Shown: positions 1 to 5,264, numbered from the stretch's first letter. The stretch is DNA of 6,216 nt from DASTHS01 sp035718085 (GCA_035718085.1 DASTHS010000042.1:1-6216); one strand, 5' to 3'. The notes: generated by a model from the letters alone, not told the origin. A program made the numbers and translations.

Positions 1-153
1 GCGCGCACCGGCGGCCGCAGCGTGATCCTGGTGGTCGACGGTGGGGCCACCGTCGGCGCCGTGCTGCCCGCCGACGTCGCCGCCCTGGTGGCCGCCGGCC
101 GCAGGGTCGCCCCGGCTGGTGCAGCGGCCGCGGCTACCGTCTCGCGCCCATGA
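1..153 (+). CDS. C-terminal end of an unrecognised protein (5' truncated)
   Basis: Frame 1 is open from the window edge and ends at TGA 151-153, giving about 50 residues. A beta-strand-like segment (SVILVVDGG) comes first, followed by an Ala/Val-rich helix-like stretch and a low-complexity Ala run before the stop. Codon third positions are almost all G or C, as in the real genes nearby. The stop overlaps the start of the next gene as ATGA (150-153), which suggests one transcript and translational coupling with the methyltransferase. No family can be recognised from this fragment, and the rest of the gene lies upstream of the window. Confidence 0.6.
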   Translation, partial: ARTGGRSVILVVDGGATVGAVLPADVAALVAAGRRVAPAGAAAAATVSRP

Positions 154-1097
154 CCGCACGCACCCGGCTCGCCTCCGTGCCCGGGGCGCAGGCGCTGTAC
201 CACCGCGTGCGTGCCCCCCGCACCGAGGGCGGCCGGGGCCCGGCCCTGTCGTTCCGTCGAGCGCCGGCGAAGACGGCGCTGCGGCTGGCCTACCAGGTCA
301 TGCTCGGACGCGACCCCGATCCGGTGGGCCTGGCCACGCACCTCCCGCCGCTGCGCACCGGCGCCAGCACGATCGACGAGCTGGTGGCGCTGCTGCGCTG
401 CTCCGAGGAGTTCAACGCCCGGGCCCTCCCGCCGCAGGCACTCGTCTCCAACCTCCACCTCGGGCGCCAGCAGTTCATCCGGTCGCTCCCCCGGGCTCGG
501 CGCATCCTCGACCTGGGCGGCACGCACCTGGCCTCCGGGCTCGGTGCGCTCGTCACCCTCGGCTACCCGTACCCCTTCGAGGAGCTGGTGATCGTCGACC
601 TGCCCACCGAGGAGCGCCACCAGCTCTACCGGTCCGCCGAGCACACCGACGCCGTGGTGATCCCCGCCGGCACCATCCGCTACAGCTACCACTCCATGAC
701 CGACCTGGGCCGCTTCGCCGACGGCTCGGTCGACCTGGTCTATTCAGGGCAGTCGATCGAGCACGTGACCCCCGACGACGGCGCCCGGGTGCTCGAGGAG
801 GTGGTCCGGGTGCTGCGTCCCGGCGGCGCCCTCGCCCTCGACACCCCCAACGGGCGGGTGACCCGGATGCAGCAGGCGGCCTTCATCGACCCCGACCACG
901 AGGTCGAGTACACGTGGCCGCAGCTGCGCGCCCTGCTCGAGGACGCCGGGCTGGTGGTCGAGCGGGCCCACGGCCTGACCTGGGTGCCGACGGCCGCCGA
1001 GGGGCGCTTCGACCCGGTCGCCGCCGGCGCCCACCCCGGCATGCACGACGCCATCGACGACTGCTACCTCCTGGCCGTGGTCTGCCGGAAGCCCTGA
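150..1097 (+). CDS. DUF4214 domain fused to a SAM-dependent methyltransferase
   Basis: A 315-residue cytosolic protein. Residues about 45-88 match the DUF4214 pattern (AYQVMLGRDPDPVGLATHL, then LLRCSEEF), a short helical module common in actinobacterial surface and glycan-related proteins. Residues about 117-234 form a class I methyltransferase core. They comprise motif I (ILDLGG, 119-124), an acidic residue ending strand 2 (VIVD, D150), FADGSVDLVYSGQSIEHV (189-206) and VLRPGGALALDTPN (221-234), as in Methyltransf_11/25 proteins. It would transfer a methyl group from S-adenosylmethionine, probably to a sugar or lipid intermediate, but the substrate cannot be read. Motif I lacks the usual GxGxG, having DLGGTHLASG instead. 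The ATG overlaps the preceding stop (ATGA) and no Shine-Dalgarno is visible. TACCGT at 135-140 could alternatively give a nearly leaderless transcript. The domain call is firm; the exact role is unknown. Confidence 0.88.
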   Translation: MTARTRLASVPGAQALYHRVRAPRTEGGRGPALSFRRAPAKTALRLAYQVMLGRDPDPVGLATHLPPLRTGASTIDELVALLRCSEEFNARALPPQALVSNLHLGRQQFIRSLPRARRILDLGGTHLASGLGALVTLGYPYPFEELVIVDLPTEERHQLYRSAEHTDAVVIPAGTIRYSYHSMTDLGRFADGSVDLVYSGQSIEHVTPDDGARVLEEVVRVLRPGGALALDTPNGRVTRMQQAAFIDPDHEVEYTWPQLRALLEDAGLVVERAHGLTWVPTAAEGRFDPVAAGAHPGMHDAIDDCYLLAVVCRKP

Positions 1098-1118
1098 GCG
1101 CGCCGCTGCTCCAGCCGG

Positions 1119-1124
1119 TACGAT
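1119..1124 (+). promoter_or_regulatory. Candidate -10 box of the tmRNA promoter
   Basis: TACGAT fits the actinobacterial TAnnnT -10 consensus and would start transcription near 1131, about 24 nt before the mature 5' end at 1155. That leaves a short leader for RNase P to remove. No good -35 is seen; CTGAGC at 1094-1099 is the nearest weak candidate, with a 19-nt spacer. The box lies just after the methyltransferase stop codon. Confidence 0.45.
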
Positions 1125-1154
1125 CGTGGGGCTGGACCTCTTCGGATCCCCCTC

Positions 1155-1505
1155 GGGGGTGAAGGGCTTCGACTTCGGTCGTCAAGTCGGGTGAAGCGAG
1201 CCGTGGTCTCCGGATCCACGTAAAAGAGTCGGAACACAAAAAACAAACGCCAAGCCTTCGCTTGCGCTCGCTGCCTAAACAGTAGCGACGTCCACCCGGC
1301 CCCAGCCCTGCGGGTCGGCACAGGGCGCCATCTCGCAGGGCTCACCCGGTGGCCGCGTCGGCGGGCCGCCGGGGACATCTCAGCCGACTGGGGCCTTCCG
1401 CCGGTGCCGGTGGCGAGCAGAGGGCCCGAGAAAAGATCACCGGCTGCGCTCGGAGAAGCCCCGGTGCGAAGCTGAAGGACGCGGGTTCGATTCCCGCCAC
1501 CTCCA
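1155..1505 (+). ncRNA. ssrA: Transfer-messenger RNA (tmRNA)
   Basis: tmRNA rescues stalled ribosomes. It is charged with alanine, enters the A site with SmpB, and then acts as an mRNA for a degradation tag. The 5' strand GGGGGUG (1155-1161) pairs with CACCUCC (1498-1504), giving a 7-bp acceptor stem with one G-U pair and discriminator A1505. The T arm is GCGGG UUCGAUU CCCGC around 1481-1497. The 5' block AAGGGCUUCGACUUCGG (1162-1178) and GAGAAGCC (1453-1460) match conserved actinobacterial tmRNA segments. A tag frame ends ...LALAA-stop at 1231-1278, preceded by AGUC. The region between tag and 3' domain is GC-rich and should hold the pseudoknots, which I did not fold fully. CCA is not encoded (A1505 is followed by CTC), so it must be added after transcription. 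The length of about 351 nt is normal. smpB is not adjacent. Confidence 0.95.
1231..1278 (+). other. tmRNA proteolysis-tag reading frame (GTQKTNAKPSLALAA)
   Basis: Read in frame from GGA 1231-1233 to TAA 1276-1278, this encodes GTQKTNAKPSLALAA. The terminal ALAA directs tagged proteins to ClpXP-type proteases. The resume codon is inferred from the preceding AAAAGAGUC, which aligns with the conserved UAGUC just before the resume codon in other tmRNAs. The resume codon would then be GGA (Gly) rather than the usual Ala codon. The C-terminal half is certain; the exact first residue is less so. Confidence 0.85.
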
Positions 1506-1507
1506 CT

Positions 1508-1538
1508 CGGGGGCCCCGCAACACCTGCGGAGCCCCCG
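1508..1538 (+). terminator. Hairpin just after tmRNA, likely terminator or 3'-processing hairpin
   Basis: CGGGGGCCCCGC (1508-1519) pairs with GCGGAGCCCCCG (1527-1538) over 12 positions with one C/A mismatch and a 7-nt loop. It begins three bases after the tmRNA discriminator. No U-tract follows, as is common for GC-rich actinobacterial terminators. Confidence 0.6.
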
Positions 1539-1554
1539 TCGCCCCATCCAGCAC

Positions 1555-1580
1555 GAGGCCCGCCCCACGGGGCGGGCCTC
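1555..1580 (+). terminator. Perfect GC hairpin, second terminator after tmRNA
   Basis: GAGGCCCGCCCC (1555-1566) is a perfect inverted repeat of GGGGCGGGCCTC (1569-1580), folding to 11 bp closed by a CACG tetraloop. It has no U-tract. It stands between the tmRNA and the next promoter (TTGACA at 1595) and would insulate the two units. Because it is symmetrical it could also act on the other strand. Confidence 0.65.
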
Positions 1581-1594
1581 GACGCGTGTGACCC

Positions 1595-1623
1595 TTGACA
1601 CGGCAGCCGACCGGGTGTGCAAT
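1595..1623 (+). promoter_or_regulatory. Near-consensus sigma-70/SigA-type promoter
   Basis: TTGACA (1595-1600) is a perfect -35. A 17-nt spacer follows, then TGCAAT (1618-1623), a fair -10. Transcription should start near 1630. This is the strongest promoter in the window. It points to a 14-codon frame (1663) and, 355 nt further on, to the small membrane protein at 1986. Confidence 0.65.
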
Positions 1624-1662
1624 GGGATCAGACCAGCAGGGAGATGAGGAAAGGAGGACGCC

Positions 1663-1707
1663 GTGGCAGCACGGGTTCCATCCGAGGAGGACGATCCGCC
1701 CCGCTAG
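1663..1707 (+). CDS. Possible 14-residue leader peptide or micro-ORF
   Basis: AAGGAGG at 1651-1657 is the best Shine-Dalgarno in the window and lies 5 nt from GTG 1663-1665. The frame reads VAARVPSEEDDPPR and stops at TAG 1705-1707. It sits about 33 nt into the transcript expected from the promoter at 1595-1623, and a strong hairpin starts 3 nt after its stop codon (1711). This layout suits a translated leader peptide controlling a hairpin, or a tiny stand-alone gene. There is no run of one amino acid as in classic biosynthetic attenuators. A SEEDDPP acidic stretch and a final proline pair might slow ribosomes. It could also be the remnant of a longer broken gene: reading through the TAG adds only 25 codons before TGA. 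Translation is plausible but unproven. Confidence 0.4.
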   Translation: MAARVPSEEDDPPR

Positions 1708-1710
1708 GCC

Positions 1711-1743
1711 GGGCTCCCGGGGGGCGACACGCCACGGGAGCCC
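1711..1743 (+). terminator. Hairpin after the micro-ORF, possible attenuator
   Basis: GGGCTCCCG (1711-1719) pairs perfectly with CGGGAGCCC (1735-1743). Inside, GGCG (1723-1726) pairs with CGCC (1730-1733) around ACA. There is no U-tract. It begins three bases after the TAG of the 14-codon frame, so a ribosome finishing or stalling there would cover its 5' arm. Confidence 0.45.
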
Positions 1744-1894
1744 ACCTCCGTCGTCGCCGGGCCAACCGGCCCTCCATGCTGACCGGCCCTATGCCGGTGG
1801 TCTCCGCTGCGGCGCCCACCGGACGAGGCGGTCCCGACACTGACGAGAGCGGTCCGCGAGGATCGGCGACAACCGGCCGACAGGCCGGGTGGAG

Positions 1895-1929
1895 CACCGG
1901 CGCAGTGCCCCTTGGGGCCTGCGCCGGTG
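1895..1929 (+). terminator. 16-bp hairpin upstream of the 1986 gene
   Basis: CACCGGCGCAG (1895-1905) pairs with CTGCGCCGGTG (1919-1929) without mismatch. After one bulged T (1906), GCCCC (1907-1911) pairs with GGGGC (1914-1918) around TT. This is among the most stable folds in the window. It has no U-tract and ends 56 bp before GTG 1986. It would be a terminator if the preceding transcript is a separate small RNA, or a regulatory stem if it is the gene's leader. Confidence 0.5.
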
Positions 1930-1985
1930 GCGCGTCCGCGCCCGCGCGCCCCGGTCCCCCCGGCGCCGTGGGACCATCGACGGCC

Positions 1986-2534
1986 GTGACGACGACGGCA
2001 CCCCGGGCCAGGAGCAGCCGGTGGCTGCTCGCCGTGCTCGCCTCGCCGTTCGTGGTCGCCGGCGTGGGCTATGCCGTCGCCGAGTCGGGGCCCGCGGCGC
2101 CCATGGTCTCGGTCGCGGCGCCCGCCGGCTACCAACCGATCGCCGACGCGTACTTCGGCTACGCCATCCCCCGCCCGTGGCGGGAGAACGACTCGGCGAC
2201 CACCACCACCGGCACGTACTTCTACACCGGGCCGTCGGGCTGGGTCGGCGAGGTGCTGGCCGAGCGGGCGACCGCCCCGGCCCTCGGCGCTGCCGGGCCA
2301 CGGGCGCTCGGCACCTTCGCCGAGCGGGTGGCGACACCGTTCTCCCTGACCGGCGGCCGACCGGTGACGGTGCCCGGCGCCACCGTCGCCTACGCCTACA
2401 CGCTGGTGCGCGACGGCCGCCCCACGGCGCGGGTGGTCGACGCCTGGGCGGCAGCCGAGCGCAGCGAGATCTGGCTCGCCGTCGCCGCCGACCCGGCCAC
2501 CGCGGCAACCGTCGTCGGGTCGCTGCGGGCGTAG
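1986..2534 (+). CDS. Small membrane-anchored or secreted protein of unknown function
   Basis: With GTG 1986 as start the protein has 182 residues. A basic N-terminus (PRARSSR, 6-12) leads into one hydrophobic segment (WLLAVLASPFVVAGVGYAVA, 13-32), which could be a signal anchor or an uncleaved signal peptide. No lipobox cysteine is present. The exported part (about 40-182) contains GYQPIADAYFGYAIPRPW (48-65), then alternating short strands and a C-terminal helix (PATAATVVGSLRA). This resembles the LpqN/PsbP-like layout of actinobacterial envelope proteins, but the likeness is faint. The frame is open back to 1617, but upstream codons lose third-position bias, so a start at GTG 1986 (or GTG 1968) is preferred. 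No clear Shine-Dalgarno precedes it. It converges with the zinc-ribbon gene. Expression of a protein is likely; its function is unknown. Confidence 0.7.
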   Translation: MTTTAPRARSSRWLLAVLASPFVVAGVGYAVAESGPAAPMVSVAAPAGYQPIADAYFGYAIPRPWRENDSATTTTGTYFYTGPSGWVGEVLAERATAPALGAAGPRALGTFAERVATPFSLTGGRPVTVPGATVAYAYTLVRDGRPTARVVDAWAAAERSEIWLAVAADPATAATVVGSLRA

Positions 2535-2543
2535 GGGCGAGCG

Positions 2544-2570
2544 GCGTCGGCGGCCGGCTGAGCCCGACGC
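2544..2570. terminator. Hairpin between convergent genes, possible bidirectional terminator
   Basis: GCGTCGG (2544-2550) pairs with CCGACGC (2564-2570) across a 13-nt loop. It lies in the 46-bp gap between the + strand stop (2534) and the - strand stop (2581), where a shared terminator is expected. No U-tract is present on either strand. Confidence 0.4.
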
Positions 2571-2580
2571 GCCCGTGCGG

Positions 2581-3054
2581 TCAGCGCGCGCCGGGCCGGT
2601 CCGACCGGCCGAGCGACAGCCGGCACCACGCCCAGCGGTGGCAGGCCGGGCAGCGCATGAAGCGGGCTGCGGGGCGCAGCGGCCACCACAGCGAGGCCAG
2701 CAAGGGTGCCAAGGTGGCTGCGGTCACCGGGCGGCGCTGTCGGCACCGGTCGCAGGTGAGCTGCACGCCAGGTCGCCCCGTGCCAGGTCGGCCCGTGCCG
2801 GCAGGTCGGCCCGTGTCGGCACGTCGACCGGCGGCGGTCGGGGTGCTGCGAGCGGCGTCGGCACCGCGAGCATCGGCGGCCGACGGCCGGGCGTCGGCGG
2901 GCGGCGGGGCCGCGCTGTACAGCGCCCACCGGCCGCCGGCACCCGCAGGGCCGCCGGCCGCGCCGGCCGCGTCGGCAGCGTCGGCGTCGCCGCCGGCACC
3001 CGCGGCCGGGCCGAACAGCGCCCGGCGGCCGAGGGGGTCGTCGCGCCGGGTCAC
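2581..3054 (-). CDS. Small Cys4 zinc-ribbon protein coupled to ParA
   Basis: The GTG start (3054-3052) overlaps the parA stop as GTGA, so translation is probably coupled. The 157-residue protein has three parts. A short N-terminus carries DPLGRRALFG (6-15) and, after an Ala/Gly-rich linker, a similar GGRWALYS (40-47). A low-complexity Ala/Pro/Arg/Gly linker with TGRP repeats covers about 50-96. The C-terminus is a zinc ribbon: CDRC (101-104) and CPAC (135-138), with a WWP segment between them and WAWC (141-144) after. The four cysteines should bind one zinc, probably with a structural or protein/nucleic-acid-binding role. I recall similar short proteins beginning LGRRALFS next to ParA-like genes in Acidimicrobiia, but their function is not known to me. 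There is no transmembrane segment strong enough to call. The start is well supported by the overlap. Confidence 0.75.
   Translation of the reverse strand: MTRRDDPLGRRALFGPAAGAGGDADAADAAGAAGGPAGAGGRWALYSAAPPPADARPSAADARGADAARSTPTAAGRRADTGRPAGTGRPGTGRPGVQLTCDRCRQRRPVTAATLAPLLASLWWPLRPAARFMRCPACHRWAWCRLSLGRSDRPGAR
2769..2831. repeat. Short tandem repeat coding for TGRP units
   Basis: CAGGTCGGCCCGTG-like units begin at 2769, 2784 and 2802, with a decayed copy (CACGTCGACCGG) at 2820, so the spacing is 15, 18 and 18 nt. All spacings are multiples of three and keep the zinc-ribbon gene in frame, encoding the repeated TGRP of its linker. The likely origin is slippage expansion inside a disordered linker. 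Confidence 0.6.
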
Positions 3055-3806
3055 CGGGTCTCGGCCACCACGGCGGCGAGGGCGCGGTAGGCGGCGGCCG
3101 CCGGCGACCTGGGGGCGTGGGCCAGCACCGACAGGCCCCGCCCGGGGGCCTCGGCGACGCGCACCGACTTGGGCACCGGCGGCTGCAGGACCGTGAGGCC
3201 GTACTCGGAGCTCACCTTGGCCAGCACCTCCTGGGAGAGCCGGGTGCGGGGGTCGTACATGGTGGCGATGGCTCCCTGCACCACCAGCGACGGGTTGGTG
3301 AACTGCCGCACGTCGTCGACGGTCTCGAGCAGCTGGCCCACCCCCCGGTGGCTCAGGGTCTCGCACTGCAGGGGGACGAGCACCCGAGCCGCGGCGGTGA
3401 GGCCGTTGATGGTGAGCACACCGAGCGAGGGCGGGCAGTCGATCAGCACCGTGTCGTAGTCCCCGAGCAGGGGGGCGATCGCCCGGGCCAGCGCCTGCTC
3501 GCGCCCGGGGCGGGTGAGCAGGTGCACCTCGGCGCCGGCCAGGTCGATGGTGGCGGGGAGCACGTCGAGGGCGTCGCCGCGCACCAGCACGTCGGCGGCC
3601 GGGGTGCGCCCGACGAGCACGTCGTGCAGCGACGCCTCCAGGCCGTCGGGGTCGGTGCCGGTCGAGAAGGTCAGCGACGCCTGGGGGTCGAGGTCGACCA
3701 GCAGCACCCGCTGGCCGCCCTCCGCCAGGGCGGCGCCGAGGGAGTGCACCGTCGTGGTCTTGGCGACCCCGCCCTTCTGGTTGGCCACAGCGATCACCGC
3801 GGTCAT
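3051..3806 (-). CDS. ParA/Soj-type ATPase (orphan, no ParB alongside)
   Basis: A 251-residue cytosolic P-loop ATPase of the ParA/MinD group. The deviant Walker A is KGGVAKTT (11-18), with signature lysines K11 and K16. The switch I region is DLDPQASLT (38-46) and Walker B is TVLIDCPPSLG (119-129). The late motif VPKSVRVAEAPGRGLSV is also typical of Soj/ParA. ATP-dependent dimers of this family bind DNA non-specifically and move or place DNA, protein clusters or envelope machines. The protein is short and lacks the N-terminal helix-turn-helix of large plasmid ParAs. No ParB gene or parS-like site is nearby, so a chromosome-segregation role is doubtful. It follows the CHAP gene by 19 nt and overlaps the zinc-ribbon gene. 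No Shine-Dalgarno is seen; TACGGT at 3815-3820 (reverse strand) could give a nearly leaderless transcript. The family is sure; the cargo is unknown. Confidence 0.93.
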   Translation of the reverse strand: MTAVIAVANQKGGVAKTTTVHSLGAALAEGGQRVLLVDLDPQASLTFSTGTDPDGLEASLHDVLVGRTPAADVLVRGDALDVLPATIDLAGAEVHLLTRPGREQALARAIAPLLGDYDTVLIDCPPSLGVLTINGLTAAARVLVPLQCETLSHRGVGQLLETVDDVRQFTNPSLVVQGAIATMYDPRTRLSQEVLAKVSSEYGLTVLQPPVPKSVRVAEAPGRGLSVLAHAPRSPAAAAYRALAAVVAETR

Positions 3807-3825
3807 CGACGACGACCGTAGCGGG

Positions 3826-5253
3826 TCAGCTGCGGGCGATCGCGTAGACGGGGAAGCCGTTGTAGGTGGCCGAGTCGGTGGGCAGGAACGGCCCGTTGAT
3901 CACGACGTTGTAGTGGCCGTAGGGCCCGGGGCCGGCGTCACCCTCGACGGTGACCACTGCCCCGTCGGGCCACACCTGGGCCACCACGCCGGTGTGCACC
4001 GAGGTCGAGGCGTCCTGCGGGCCGGTGCCGTAGAGCAGCAGGTCGCCGGGTTGGGCCGTGGCGGTGGCCGGCGCCAGCGCGGTGTTGGCGGCCGCCCAGC
4101 CGTCGATCGAGCCGGTGAAGGGGTAGCGCGGCACGGGGATGCCGGCCTGCTGCCACGCCCAGGTGGCGAAGAGGGCGCACCACGGCTCGCACGGCCCGTA
4201 GGGGTTGCAGAAGCTCCCCTGCCCGGTGTCGGGGTTGCCCTCCACGGCGCCGGCGACGGCGGCGACCACGGCGCGGTCCCCGCCGCCCGGGTGGTCGAAC
4301 GACGTGGGGAAGGCGTCGGGCTCGAGCAGCCAGTAGCCCTTGGCGTCGGGCGTCGCCACGATGCCGGCGATGGGCTGGGTGGGGGTGGCGCTGGTGTTGT
4401 CGCCGAGGCTGGTGGCGTCGCCGAAGGGGAAGATGCTCCCGTCACTGCCGGCCAGCCAGTAGCCCTGCCCGTCGGCCGTGGTCGCCATGCCGGCGATCGA
4501 GGCGGGGATCGTCTGGCCGCCGGTGGAGCCGTAGTAGGCGGCGTCGCCGAAGCTGAAGATGCCGCCGTCGGCGGCGACCATCCAGTAGCCCGCCCCGTCG
4601 GGCGTCGCCGCCATGCCCACGACCGGTGAGTTGAGCTTGATGGCGCCGGTGGAGCCGAAGAAGCCGGCGTCGCCGAACGCGAACACCCCGCCGTCGGAGG
4701 CCACCAGCCAGTACCCGAGCCGGTCGGGGGTGGGGGCCATGCCGACGATCGGCTCGTTGAGCGTCATGGCGCCGGTCGAGCCGAAGAACCGGGCGTCACC
4801 GTAGGTGAACACCCCGCCGTCGATGGCGACCTCCCAGTAGCCCGACCCGCTCGAGGTGGCGGCCATGCCGACCACCGGGGCGTTGAGGTCGACGGCGCCG
4901 GCCGACCCGAGGAACGGGGCGTCGCCGTACCCGTAGACGCCGCCGTCGGCGCCGGCCAGCCAGTAGCCCTTGCCGTCGGCGGAGCGGGCCATGGCGACCA
5001 CCGGCGAGGCGAGGGTCGGGCCGTTGGTGGGCGCACCGTAGGAGGTGGCGTCACCGAAGGGCAGCACCCCGGGGTCGGCGTAGGCGTCGGCGTGCTCGCC
5101 GCCGCTCGCCGCGGTGGCGGCGCTGGCGGCCACGGGCGGGTGCACGAGCGCCCCCGCCCGGGCCGGGAGGGCGGCGACGGGCGGCCCGGAGGCCACCCCC
5201 ACCACAACCACCGTCCCGAAGGCTCCGATCACCGCCATGGTCGTCCGCCGCAC
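3826..5253 (-). CDS. Secreted propeller-repeat protein with C-terminal CHAP-like amidase domain
   Basis: With GTG 5253 as start the protein has 475 residues. A Sec-type signal (VRRTTMAVIGAFGTVVVVGVASG, about 1-25) is followed by six tandem 42-residue units (about 62-310). Each has a G.F.FGDA...G start, PVVGMA in the middle and GYWLVA.DGG at the end, and together they probably form a six-bladed beta-propeller. Residues about 335-475 resemble a CHAP/amidase domain: EPWCALFATWAWQQAGIPVP (356-375), PGDLLLY (402-408), SVHTGVV (418-424) and VTVEGDAG (434-441). The likely triad is Cys359, His420 and Glu438. It would cut peptidoglycan peptides outside the membrane, with the propeller perhaps binding wall glycan or a partner. 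ATG 5238 is an alternative start, but GTG keeps the basic RR before the hydrophobic core. It lies 11 nt after the NlpC/P60 stop. The frame is open upstream to 5850, but that part overlaps the peptidase gene in another frame and is not coding. Confidence 0.85.
   Translation of the reverse strand: MRRTTMAVIGAFGTVVVVGVASGPPVAALPARAGALVHPPVAASAATAASGGEHADAYADPGVLPFGDATSYGAPTNGPTLASPVVAMARSADGKGYWLAGADGGVYGYGDAPFLGSAGAVDLNAPVVGMAATSSGSGYWEVAIDGGVFTYGDARFFGSTGAMTLNEPIVGMAPTPDRLGYWLVASDGGVFAFGDAGFFGSTGAIKLNSPVVGMAATPDGAGYWMVAADGGIFSFGDAAYYGSTGGQTIPASIAGMATTADGQGYWLAGSDGSIFPFGDATSLGDNTSATPTQPIAGIVATPDAKGYWLLEPDAFPTSFDHPGGGDRAVVAAVAGAVEGNPDTGQGSFCNPYGPCEPWCALFATWAWQQAGIPVPRYPFTGSIDGWAAANTALAPATATAQPGDLLLYGTGPQDASTSVHTGVVAQVWPDGAVVTVEGDAGPGPYGHYNVVINGPFLPTDSATYNGFPVYAIARS
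4324..5070 (-). repeat. Six in-frame 126-nt tandem repeats (42-residue propeller units)
   Basis: The GYW motif recurs every 42 residues (residues 96, 138, 180, 222, 264 and 306 of the protein) and the GDA motif recurs with the same spacing at six places. The middle units are the most alike (FFGSTGA..LN.P.VGMA.TPD); the first and last have diverged. The repeats are protein-level duplications, not a mobile element. Confidence 0.85.
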
Positions 5254-5264
5254 GGCGCCAGAGG

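Larger units (their letters stand above)
1708..1985 (+). other. Structured non-coding leader with serial hairpins
   Basis: No frame here has the G/C-biased third positions of the real genes, so I read it as non-coding. It holds consecutive hairpins. (1) 1711-1719 with 1735-1743, 9 bp, plus an inner GGCG/CGCC stem with an ACA loop. (2) 1759-1763 with 1768-1772. (3) ACCGGC/GCCGGT, 1782-1798. (4) GGTCC-GCGA-GGATC, 1851-1864, with a GNRA loop. (5) CCGGCC-GACA-GGCCGG, 1873-1888. (6) the strong hairpin 1895-1929. It is either a long 5' UTR of the gene at 1986 or a small RNA. It matches no riboswitch class I can recognise. Confidence 0.45.

Noticed and set aside
41..1162. A 373-codon open frame overlapping the methyltransferase on the same strand.
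   Set aside because: The translation is Arg/Pro/His-rich with no domain, and the other frame (150-1097) has clear DUF4214 and methyltransferase motifs. It is a shadow frame of GC-rich DNA.
1480..1505. tmRNA 3' end as an integration (att) site for a genomic island.
   Set aside because: tmRNA ends are common integration sites, but I find no second copy of this 3' sequence in the window and no integrase.
1645..1665. GAGGAAAG resembling the start of the RNase P RNA conserved region.
   Set aside because: The other conserved blocks of RNase P RNA (such as ACAGAA and GUAAGAG-type segments) are absent in the next 350 nt.
1816..1854. Two ACGA loops (1823-1826 and 1843-1846) recalling the mini-ykkC/guanidine-II tandem hairpins.
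   Set aside because: The first stem is only ACCG/CGGT with a wide loop, the second does not pair well, and the downstream gene is not a known guanidine-related transporter.
1617..1985. N-terminal extension that would make the 1986-2534 protein 305 residues long.
   Set aside because: Third codon positions are mixed, with many A and T, the residues are low-complexity, and the segment is full of hairpins. A start at GTG 1986 puts the hydrophobic signal segment at the N-terminus.
3514..4629. Long + strand frame across parA and the CHAP gene.
   Set aside because: It is antisense to two genes with clear motifs, and its Gly/Val/Arg-rich product reflects the complement of their codon bias.
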